From Pseudomonadota bacterium (GTDB taxonomy: Bacteria > Pseudomonadota > Alphaproteobacteria > Rs-D84): DNA of 7,598 nt. The position numbers were made by a program, and so were the translations under genes. The notes under the pieces were generated by a model that did not search any database, was not told the origin of the DNA, and saw nothing but the letters and a program-made list of their open reading frames with translations. Numbering within the stretch: position 1 is the first letter of the stretch; each line of letters opens with the position of its first letter. The DNA lies in assembly GCA_030531915.1 (NCBI GenBank), contig JAUNMD010000046.1, forward strand, positions 1-7,598. Reading direction: 5' to 3'. Below, piece after piece: positions 1-5,791 of the stretch.

Positions 1-731
1 ATATTACCAACATCGCCAGCAACAGCACAACCACCACCACCACGAATATTAAATGTCCGACGGGGACGATTAAAACGTATCGATTTGGACGCTGGCAATG
101 CGTTGGCATAAACACCAAGACCGATTGTGGCGGTGATATGATTTGGGATTCTGATTTATTGGAATGCGTGGCAGACGAATCCAGAAAGCCCCTGTGCGCA
201 TCGCAACAGACCGCGGTTATCGTTGACGATGTGTGGGAATGCGTGAACCCATTTCCGACAAAATCATGCCCTGATAATATGGTGGCACGTTTGAACTATG
301 ACACATTGGAATGGGAATGCGTAGCGGACGCGTCCAAGGGGGAAAACATCACAAAGTGCAGCCGTTTTACCAGTGGCGCGATATACGGTTCGGTTGGGGC
401 GACCCTGCGCGCGAACCAAACATCGTGCACCCCGTGCGAGAAAATGGTATTGGACAGCGACACATGCACATCATATTGCGTGCCCGATACATCAAAACTG
501 AATGACCCCAGTTGCTATGCCACAACGCTGGAATGCAGTGGGCGCAGCCGCGCGTTCTATTTCGGATTTCCGAACAAGAATTATGCCGGCAATATTCCAG
601 AAATGTCGGGCAAAAATGTTCCGATTGACCGCACACATAACCAGAACAGACGTTTTAACTGTCTGGATTGTGGCGATGGGGAAATTGATACCGAAAAATC
701 ATTTGCACCATACACCGCGGTTTGCAAATAA
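1..731 (+). CDS. Cysteine-rich repeat protein, probably exported (5' end outside window)
   Basis: The frame is open from base 3 to the TAA at 729-731, giving 242 visible residues with no upstream stop, so the gene starts outside the window. The ATG at 138 is internal and has no good ribosome binding site. I see 18 cysteines (about 7%), a Thr run near the visible start (TTTTTT), and loose repeats of the form Cys, 11-15 residues, then a Trp/Leu-x-Cys-Val element: WQCV, LECVAD, WECV, WECVAD. After these comes a Cys-dense segment (CTPC, CTSYC) and a final CLDC...VC pair. Paired cysteines, Asn/Thr/Asp-rich loops and a lack of hydrophobic segments fit a disulfide-stabilised extracytoplasmic or surface protein, but the signal peptide region is not visible. 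I do not recognise the family. Transcription ends at the hairpin just after the stop. Partial status is certain; the surface location is inference. Confidence 0.75.
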   Translation, partial: ITNIASNSTTTTTTNIKCPTGTIKTYRFGRWQCVGINTKTDCGGDMIWDSDLLECVADESRKPLCASQQTAVIVDDVWECVNPFPTKSCPDNMVARLNYDTLEWECVADASKGENITKCSRFTSGAIYGSVGATLRANQTSCTPCEKMVLDSDTCTSYCVPDTSKLNDPSCYATTLECSGRSRAFYFGFPNKNYAGNIPEMSGKNVPIDRTHNQNRRFNCLDCGDGEIDTEKSFAPYTAVCK

Positions 732-757
732 AAAAACGCCCAAGTGGGCGTTTTTTT
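731..757. terminator. Bidirectional intrinsic terminator between convergent genes
   Basis: A perfect 11-bp stem (731-741 with 746-756) and a 4-base AAGT loop. It is A-rich on the left flank and has seven T on the right, so it works as an intrinsic terminator on both strands. It lies directly after the stop of the cysteine-rich gene (+) and includes the first base of the complemented stop codon of the unknown gene on the minus strand, so both transcripts appear to end here. Confidence 0.9.
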
Positions 758-1571
758 AATACGTGCGCGCGTCGCGCAATGCCTTTATCAATTCTAAATC
801 TTGTTGTGCCTGTTCGAATTGTGCGCCACTGACATACTGGGCATTGTCCAATGTGATTTGCGCGCTTTCCGCCATTTCGTCCAAACGATATTCTTCGTCA
901 GAAAATGGTGCGACATTTGTCGTTGTTGCGGGCGCAACCGCCACAGGCGATTTTCTGATAACCATACCACGACGCATACCATCAGGGTAACGTTCCGACA
1001 CCGCCGCGATGATTTCATTACGGAAACGCTTTACACGAAAATCTGCAATATTTTGCGACGCGATTGAATGCATGCTCTTGTTCAATTTGGCCAGCATTTT
1101 ATATTGCTTGTTTGGCGTACCATTTTCGTCCAAGAATATATTGATTGTACCACTGGGCATTGTCAAAACATGATCACGCCATGCGTTATTGTACCCCTTG
1201 TTCAAAGACAGATACGCAATCAGGTTATGACGAATTTCGTCCATCAAATGCCCCGTGACACTGGATTTATCCGCGATATTCGTTTTGCAAAAACGATAAA
1301 TATCATTTTTGCCGCCAAACATAAACGGTGATACTGTACCAAAGCGCGCAGGGTTTAACGACATTTCGTGCCACAGCGCATTGCAAATAACATTGCCATC
1401 AATTTTGCCAATACGAATAGTCACAGAATGCGTTGGCGTGTCCCACGAACTGGTGGATTTAATCTGGCCGTACGCATCGTGCAACGCCGCAGGCGTCATT
1501 TTATCAAAGTATGGAATATGGGTACTGTAACTGATAATAGCACGCACCTGTTCATTGTTCAGTGTCGCCAT
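756..1571 (-). CDS. Hypothetical protein, 271 residues, monocistronic
   Basis: I do not recognise this protein. The start chosen is the ATG complementary to 1569-1571 (MATLNNEQVR), with AAAAGGA at 1578-1584 ending 6 bases before it. A longer in-frame reading from TTG at 1611-1613 would begin inside the promoter spacer and is rejected. Residues 1-205 look like a soluble mixed alpha/beta domain with many His, Trp and Arg residues (for example NALWHEM at 64-70 and DEIRHNL at 111-117). Residues 208-226 form a Pro/Ala/Thr-rich linker, and residues 227-268 look like a charged, Gln/Glu-rich amphipathic helix that may be a coiled coil or interaction tail. There is no signal peptide or membrane segment. 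The gene stands alone between two terminators with its own sigma70-like promoter, so it is probably expressed independently of its neighbours. Confidence 0.8.
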   Translation of the reverse strand: MATLNNEQVRAIISYSTHIPYFDKMTPAALHDAYGQIKSTSSWDTPTHSVTIRIGKIDGNVICNALWHEMSLNPARFGTVSPFMFGGKNDIYRFCKTNIADKSSVTGHLMDEIRHNLIAYLSLNKGYNNAWRDHVLTMPSGTINIFLDENGTPNKQYKMLAKLNKSMHSIASQNIADFRVKRFRNEIIAAVSERYPDGMRRGMVIRKSPVAVAPATTTNVAPFSDEEYRLDEMAESAQITLDNAQYVSGAQFEQAQQDLELIKALRDARTY

Positions 1572-1601
1572 GCGAAATCCTTTTGTTTCCTCACACTGTT
1601 T

Positions 1602-1629
1602 AATATAGCCCAAATGAATGTTTTGTCAA
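1602..1629 (-). promoter_or_regulatory. Sigma70-type promoter of the 271-residue hypothetical gene
   Basis: On the minus strand there is a perfect -35 TTGACA (complement of 1624-1629), a 16-base spacer, and -10 TATATT (complement of 1602-1607, 5 of 6 consensus matches). Transcription would start near 1595, leaving a leader of about 24 bases with the ribosome binding site at 1578-1584. This promoter settles the start codon, because the upstream TTG would lie ahead of the transcript. Confidence 0.75.
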
Positions 1630-1649
1630 TATGTTATATTGTGCAAAAG

Positions 1650-1677
1650 AAAACCGCCCGCATTCGCGGGCAGTTTT
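1650..1677 (-). terminator. Intrinsic terminator of the acyl-CoA synthetase gene
   Basis: A stem of six GC pairs (1656-1661 with 1666-1671) with a 4-base loop, extended past one mismatch by C-G and four A-T pairs (1650-1654 with 1673-1677). On the minus strand the hairpin is followed by a T-rich tract (TTTTCTTTT). It starts about 13 bases past the synthetase stop codon and separates that gene from the next promoter. Confidence 0.85.
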
Positions 1678-1689
1678 GTATTTGCGCGA

Positions 1690-3273
1690 TTACTCGGCGC
1701 GCTGGAACGCACCATTGTCCAACATTTCTTTGACCGCGAAATGCTTGATTTTCTTGGCCGATGTTTGTGGCAATTCTTCTTCGGTGATTGCAAAGTGTTT
1801 AACCCACTTGTATGGTGCAATCTTCAAATTAGATGCCTTTAACAACATGGCAACGCGGTTGACAGTTGTACCGGGCTTTACCTGAAATACCGCAAACGGT
1901 ACGATTTTGCCAGCGATGACATATTCAAATACCGCCGCCGCCAATATTTCGTCGTTTTGCAGATACAGGTCTTCCAATTCATCGGGGTAAACGTTTTTAC
2001 CACTGTCCAGAACGATGACCTGTTTTTTGCGCCCTTTGACAATCAGGCGACCATACTTGTCCAATTTGCCCAAATCGCCCGTTTTGAACCAGCCATCTTC
2101 GAATGCGGCGGCGTTGGCCTCGTCATTATCCAAGTACCCTGGCATAACCATATTACCGCGCATCCAGATTTCACCGACGCCGTCTTTGTCCGGATCATGA
2201 ATCTGGATTTCGTTTCCGGGCAATGGGCCGGCATAGTACATTGACCCATCGGGACGACGAAATGCAAAGTTAAAGTTTGCAGGCCCAGTTGTTTCGGTCA
2301 GGCCATAGCAATCACCGACCACGAAATCCAAACTTTCAAAGAATTTGCGAATTGTTGGTTTCAGTGTTGCGCCCGCGGACACCAACACCTTGGTATTGCC
2401 GCCAAAGATATCGTGAACGGGTTTGGTGACCTTGTCCACAATACAGCCCAATCCGATTGCGCGCAGTACGCGACGTGACGACATCACCATACGCATAACG
2501 GTGTACATGTGTTTTTCACGTGCAGTGTCCACAATCTTTTTATAGAACCCCTCCCATATACGTGGGACGGCGGGTATAACCTCTGGTCTGTATTCTTTGA
2601 AATCCTTCAAAAATTCGCGTGGGTTCAAAATTGGTTGCAGCAATAATTGACCACGTAAAATAATTGGGGCAATAATATTGATGACAACACCATATATATG
2701 ATACAACGGCAAGAACCCATAGAATGTGTACCCCGGATGAATTACCGGTTCATAAAATAATGCGCCCTGTGCCAATGACAACAGATTATCGTGCGTCAGG
2801 CCAACAACCTTTGGATTGCCGGTTGACCCCGATGTAAAAGACATCATTGCGATATCGTTACGGTCAACGTCCGCCGCGACAAAATCGTTTTCGTCGGTGT
2901 CGTCGATGGTTTCGATATCAAACATTGTCGGGCCACCGTCCACAAAGTGCGATTTCTGGGCCAATGCCAATTTGCAATTTGTGCGCGCCATCATGTTCAG
3001 GTGTTCTGCCTGTGACAGACCGGTGTCCAGCATCAGTGCATGTGCCCCCTGGGACAAAATGGCAAAATACGATTTGATAAATTCTGGGGTGTTACCCGAC
3101 AGAATCGCAACCGTGTCGCCCTTTTTAATACCAAAACGTTGTGCCAGTAATACTGCACGTTGCTTTACTTTCTTTAACAGGTCTGCATATGTTTCATTCT
3201 GTCTGACAAAGAAAATACGGTCTTTATTCTGGGAACAAACATCACGCAGCATTTCATATACATTTTTCATCAT
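1690..3273 (-). CDS. AMP-forming acyl-CoA synthetase (long-chain fatty acid--CoA ligase family)
   Basis: A 527-residue member of the ANL adenylating superfamily. Such enzymes activate a carboxylic acid with ATP to an acyl-AMP and then transfer the acyl group to coenzyme A. Visible core motifs in order are: phosphate-binding loop SFTSGSTGNPK (145-155), YGLTETTG (323-330), TGD (398-400), and GRLIVKGRKK (408-417) leading to KNVYPDELE (426-434). At the C-terminus PQTSAKKIK (502-510) places the catalytic lysine at 508; the usual preceding Gly is Lys507. The length is close to FadD-like enzymes and there is no extra acyltransferase or carrier domain. The substrate cannot be read from the sequence; fatty acids are the likeliest by family. 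The first of two adjacent ATGs (3271-3273) is preferred because AAAAGAG at 3284-3290 is 10 bases upstream. The gene is monocistronic, with its own terminator, and divergent from nrdD. Confidence 0.9.
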   Translation of the reverse strand: MMKNVYEMLRDVCSQNKDRIFFVRQNETYADLLKKVKQRAVLLAQRFGIKKGDTVAILSGNTPEFIKSYFAILSQGAHALMLDTGLSQAEHLNMMARTNCKLALAQKSHFVDGGPTMFDIETIDDTDENDFVAADVDRNDIAMMSFTSGSTGNPKVVGLTHDNLLSLAQGALFYEPVIHPGYTFYGFLPLYHIYGVVINIIAPIILRGQLLLQPILNPREFLKDFKEYRPEVIPAVPRIWEGFYKKIVDTAREKHMYTVMRMVMSSRRVLRAIGLGCIVDKVTKPVHDIFGGNTKVLVSAGATLKPTIRKFFESLDFVVGDCYGLTETTGPANFNFAFRRPDGSMYYAGPLPGNEIQIHDPDKDGVGEIWMRGNMVMPGYLDNDEANAAAFEDGWFKTGDLGKLDKYGRLIVKGRKKQVIVLDSGKNVYPDELEDLYLQNDEILAAAVFEYVIAGKIVPFAVFQVKPGTTVNRVAMLLKASNLKIAPYKWVKHFAITEEELPQTSAKKIKHFAVKEMLDNGAFQRAE

Positions 3274-3303
3274 AATGATTATGCTCTTTTGTTAGTTTTA
3301 AGT

Positions 3304-3329
3304 AAAAATCTGGATAACCATTACCCAGA
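3304..3329 (-). terminator. Terminator-like hairpin in the synthetase leader (possible attenuator)
   Basis: On the minus strand, TCTGGGTAA pairs with TTATCCAGA (complement of 3309-3329; 9 bp including one G-U) around a 3-base loop and is followed at once by five T (complement of 3304-3308). It ends about 30 bases before the synthetase ATG, and no other minus-strand gene lies upstream for it to terminate. It could attenuate the synthetase transcript, block antisense transcription from the nrdD side, or end a small RNA. Confidence 0.4.
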
Positions 3330-3446
3330 CATACTTACACTAAATCATTTTTAGATGGGAAACACAACCTATTTTAGCATTTCGGTCAATTTTGCACAGA
3401 AAAACGCATCAATTTGTCAACATATAGACACAGTTTTACAAAAACA

Positions 3447-3462
3447 CACCTATATTTTGTGT
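3447..3462. promoter_or_regulatory. Possible distal NrdR-box-like sequence
   Basis: This sequence matches 12 of 16 positions of the NrdR-box consensus ACACWATATATWGTGT; the right half (CTATATTTTGTGT) is good and the left arm is poor. It has no partner box about three helical turns away, unlike the pair next to the nrdD promoter, and the region is AT-rich, so a chance match is quite possible. Confidence 0.25.
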
Positions 3463-3533
3463 TTTTGATGTTTTACGAATCGTTTTTGGTCGCGTTTTGG
3501 TCAAATTATTGACACAAAAACATATTTAGTATT

Positions 3534-3550
3534 CCGATTCGAGGAATCGG
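3534..3550. repeat. Perfect 7-bp inverted repeat (operator-like)
   Basis: CCGATTC (3534-3540) and GAATCGG (3544-3550) are exact complements around GAG. Neither strand has a T-tract right after it, so it is not an intrinsic terminator. It lies about 80 bases upstream of the nrdD -35, a position suited to a dimeric regulator. A partial copy of the arm (GAATCG) occurs at 3477-3482. The regulator is unknown. Confidence 0.4.
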
Positions 3551-3601
3551 TTACAGCGCAAACGTACAGAAAACCCGCCTTTTGAAAAGTAAAGTAAAAA
3601 A

Positions 3602-3655
3602 TGAAAAATTTTTTCTGTTTTACGTGTTGATAGAAAACCTATAAAACTATATATT
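3602..3655 (+). promoter_or_regulatory. Promoter of the nrdD operon with UP-like element
   Basis: The -35 is TTGATA (3627-3632, 5 of 6 matches), followed by a 17-base spacer and -10 TATATT (3650-3655, 5 of 6). Transcription would start near 3662, giving a leader of about 55 bases. At 3602-3616 an A-run followed by a T-run (GAAAAATTTTTTC) sits where an alpha-subunit-binding UP element would be. The -10 is covered by an NrdR-like box, which predicts direct repression. Confidence 0.75.
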
Positions 3656-3659
3656 GGTA
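3644..3659. promoter_or_regulatory. NrdR box A, overlapping the nrdD -10
   Basis: This 16-mer matches 12 of 16 positions of the NrdR consensus ACACWATATATWGTGT, including an unbroken core CTATATATTG. It covers the proposed -10 (3650-3655). NrdR is known to bind paired boxes at ribonucleotide reductase promoters; the second box here begins 33 bases downstream, about three helical turns. The two boxes together in front of nrdD make the call much stronger than either alone. Confidence 0.65.
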
Positions 3660-3676
3660 TCAAATAAACAAAATAA

Positions 3677-3692
3677 CCACTAGATATTGTGT
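3677..3692. promoter_or_regulatory. NrdR box B in the nrdD leader
   Basis: CCACTAGATATTGTGT matches 14 of 16 positions of the NrdR-box consensus. It lies just past the predicted transcription start and 25 bases before the nrdD ATG, with a 17-base gap to box A. Occupation of both boxes would block promoter clearance when dATP is high, which is how NrdR works in other bacteria. The nrdR gene itself is not in this window. Confidence 0.75.
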
Positions 3693-3716
3693 TTTTACAA
3701 AACAAGGGACAGAAAG

Positions 3717-5759
3717 ATGTCTGATGCAGAAAACGAAACAAAAATTCAGGTTATTCCAACGCTGACGACCAAATTGGTCGCGGTACAAAAGCGCGGTGGC
3801 GAAACTGTCCCGTTCGATTCCAAAAAGATATTTGATGCAATTAGAAAGGCCGTTGCGGTCACAGGTGAAATATCTGATGCGGACGTGGCAACAATTACCC
3901 AAAACGTTTTGAACACGTTGGATGCCAAGTTCACAGACCGTGTGCCATCGGTTGAACAGATTCAGGAAACCGTGATTCAGGCACTGATGGACGCCAAGGC
4001 GTACAAGACCGCAGAATCATATATTATATATCGCCAGAAACGCAGCGAAATTCGCGACTCATATGTTGATGCCGTCGAGGTGATTGAGGGTTACGTTGGT
4101 GGGTCAAACTGGCGCATCAAGGAAAATGCAAATGTTGGCTATTCCATTGGTGGGTTGATTTTGCGTACCAGCGAACGCGTAACGGCGGAATACTGGCTGA
4201 ACCTGTATCCACGCGAAATTGCAGAGGCGCACAAAAACGCATCTATTCACATTCACGATTTGGGCTGGCTGACGGGTTATTGTGCGGGCTGGTCTTTGCG
4301 TGAATTGTTGTACGAGGGGTTCAATGGTGTCCCGGGGTATTTGCAATGCGAACCCGCCAAACATATGGCGACCGCGATTTCACATATGGTGAATTTCTTG
4401 GGCACATTACAGAATGAATTTGCGGGGGCACAGGCGTTTTCGTCCGTGGACACGTATTTGGCACCATATGTCAGAATTGATAACCTGACATATGCCGATG
4501 TAAAAAACGCAATGCAGACGTTGATATTTAACTGCGCGGTGCCATGTCGTTGGGGTACGCAAACACCATTTATCAACTTTACATTCGATTGGACATGTCC
4601 AAAGGATTTGCGTGACCAGCATCCATTTATTGGTAAAAAACAGGTTGATTTTACGTATGGTGACCTGCAAAACGAAATGGACACAATCAACAAAGCGTTC
4701 TTGGAGGTTATGACCGAAGGTGACGCATTGGGTCGTCCGTTTACGTTCCCAATTCCAACATATAACATTACCGACGATTTCCCATGGGAACATCCGAATG
4801 TCAAACCGTTGTTTGATTTGGCGGCAAAGTATGGGATTCCAAATTTCCAGAATTTCTTGAATTCTGACCTGAATCCAACCGACGTGCGTTCTATGTGTTG
4901 CCGTCTGCGTTTGGACGTACGCGAATTGTTAAAGCGCGGTGGTGGTCTGTTTGGGTCGGCGGAAAAGACCGGTTCAATCGGTGTTGTGACAATCAATTTG
5001 GCGCGCTTGGGCTATGTACATCGTGGCGATCGCGACGGGTTGTTCCGTGAACTGAAACGTTTGCTGGACATGGGTCGTGATTCACTGGAAATCAAGCGCA
5101 AGATTATTACCAAAAATATGGAACGTGGACTGTATCCGTTTACACGCCGTTACTTAGGCAACTGGGATCATCACTTTTCAACCATTGGCGTAAATGGTGC
5201 GAATGAAATGGTTCGCAACTTTACAGGCGACCGCGAAAACATCGCAACACCAATGGGCAAAAAATTGGTTCTGGACGTGATGGATTTCATTCGTGAAAAC
5301 TTGGCAAATTTCCAAGAACAAACAGGCAACCTGTATAATTTGGAAGCCACCCCAGCCGAGGGTTGTTCATACCGCTTTGCCAAGACCGATGTGAAAAATT
5401 TCCCAGACATCATCACGGCGGGCACACACGATGCACCATACTATACCAATTCGACACAGTTGCCGGTGAACTTTACCGATGACCCATTTGTCGCGTTGGA
5501 ACACCAAGAAGAATTACAGCGCAAATATACCGGTGGCACGATGTTGCACCTGTATATGGGCGAACCTGTATCCAGTGGCGAAGCCGCCCAGAAAATCGTA
5601 CGCACAATCTTTGAAAACTACAAGATTCCGTACATGACATTGACACCGACATTCTCGATTTGTCCAAAACACGGGTATTTGCCGGGGCGTCATGAGTTCT
5701 GTCCGAAATGCGACGCGGAAATCGCCGCAAATCAGAACTGTGAATGTAATCACGAATAA
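3717..5759 (+). CDS. nrdD: Anaerobic (class III) ribonucleoside-triphosphate reductase, large catalytic subunit lacking the glycyl-radical loop
   Basis: This enzyme reduces ribonucleoside triphosphates to deoxy forms without oxygen. The 680 residues show an ATP-cone allosteric domain at about 20-115 (VQKRGGETVPFD at 23-34, YRQKRSEIRD at 105-114). The ten-stranded barrel region follows, with the conserved SMCCRLRLD (392-400), which should carry the thiyl-radical cysteine, then RGGGLFGSAEKTGSIGVV (407-424). Near the end is the zinc-binding element CPKHGYLPG...CPKC (Cys649, His652, Cys662, Cys665) and a short tail with Cys675 and Cys677. Family members continue from here into the loop with the glycyl radical; this one stops at TAA 5757-5759, and the loop is in the next ORF. 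The start at 3717 has AAGGGA (3704-3709) at 7 bases. An upstream in-frame TTG (3687) lies inside NrdR box B and is rejected. First gene of a three-gene operon. Confidence 0.95.
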   Translation: MSDAENETKIQVIPTLTTKLVAVQKRGGETVPFDSKKIFDAIRKAVAVTGEISDADVATITQNVLNTLDAKFTDRVPSVEQIQETVIQALMDAKAYKTAESYIIYRQKRSEIRDSYVDAVEVIEGYVGGSNWRIKENANVGYSIGGLILRTSERVTAEYWLNLYPREIAEAHKNASIHIHDLGWLTGYCAGWSLRELLYEGFNGVPGYLQCEPAKHMATAISHMVNFLGTLQNEFAGAQAFSSVDTYLAPYVRIDNLTYADVKNAMQTLIFNCAVPCRWGTQTPFINFTFDWTCPKDLRDQHPFIGKKQVDFTYGDLQNEMDTINKAFLEVMTEGDALGRPFTFPIPTYNITDDFPWEHPNVKPLFDLAAKYGIPNFQNFLNSDLNPTDVRSMCCRLRLDVRELLKRGGGLFGSAEKTGSIGVVTINLARLGYVHRGDRDGLFRELKRLLDMGRDSLEIKRKIITKNMERGLYPFTRRYLGNWDHHFSTIGVNGANEMVRNFTGDRENIATPMGKKLVLDVMDFIRENLANFQEQTGNLYNLEATPAEGCSYRFAKTDVKNFPDIITAGTHDAPYYTNSTQLPVNFTDDPFVALEHQEELQRKYTGGTMLHLYMGEPVSSGEAAQKIVRTIFENYKIPYMTLTPTFSICPKHGYLPGRHEFCPKCDAEIAANQNCECNHE

Positions 5760-5779
5760 ACACACGCATTGCACAAGAA

Positions 5780-5785
5780 AGGAGG
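5780..5785 (+). promoter_or_regulatory. Near-perfect Shine-Dalgarno of the small glycyl-radical ORF
   Basis: AGGAGG, within AAAGGAGGAAAATT, lies 6 bases before the ATG at 5792. It is the strongest ribosome binding site in the window, better than those of nrdD and nrdG. It supports independent, efficient initiation of the small ORF rather than read-through from nrdD. Confidence 0.85.
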
Positions 5786-5791
5786 AAAATT

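Larger units (their letters stand above)
3274..3716. other. 443-base divergent intergenic region between the synthetase gene and nrdD
   Basis: This AT-rich stretch contains no convincing gene. The nrdD side (3600-3716) holds an AT-rich upstream element, a clear promoter, two NrdR-like boxes and the ribosome binding site. The synthetase side (3274-3420) holds its leader with a terminator-like hairpin. No clear promoter is visible there: a -10-like TAAAAT (complement of 3373-3378) lacks a good -35 partner. The middle (3420-3600) has a third NrdR-like sequence, a 7-bp perfect inverted repeat and scattered GTCAA half-sites. The region is long for this compact window, which suggests several regulators act here. 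Confidence 0.7.

Noticed and set aside
29..44. ACC trinucleotide run as a microsatellite or phase-variable repeat
   Set aside because: It has only a few units, keeps frame as part of a Thr stretch within the cysteine-rich protein, and is too short to suggest slippage control.
1572..1613. Upstream TTG start for the 271-residue hypothetical gene
   Set aside because: The codon sits in the spacer between the -35 and -10 of the gene's own promoter, ahead of the predicted transcript.
2816..3295. Open frame on the plus strand within the acyl-CoA synthetase gene (159 codons)
   Set aside because: It is antisense to the conserved nucleotide-binding part of the synthetase and has no ribosome binding site or recognisable product.
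3357..3420. Short leader peptides (7 codons or fewer) on the minus strand ahead of the terminator-like hairpin
   Set aside because: The candidate ORFs have no ribosome binding site and no run of regulatory codons.
3476..3550. CRISPR-like or mobile-element end repeats from recurring GAATCG
   Set aside because: There are only two direct copies and one inverted copy of a 6-mer, with no regular spacing, no transposase and no target duplication.
3687..3716. Upstream TTG start for nrdD, adding ten residues
   Set aside because: It lies inside NrdR box B and has no ribosome binding site; the ATG at 3717 has AAGGGA at 7 bases and begins with the ordinary MSDAEN sequence.
4277..4996. Long open frame on the minus strand within nrdD (239 codons)
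   Set aside because: It is antisense to a strongly conserved region of nrdD and its product resembles no protein family; it is a shadow of the real gene.
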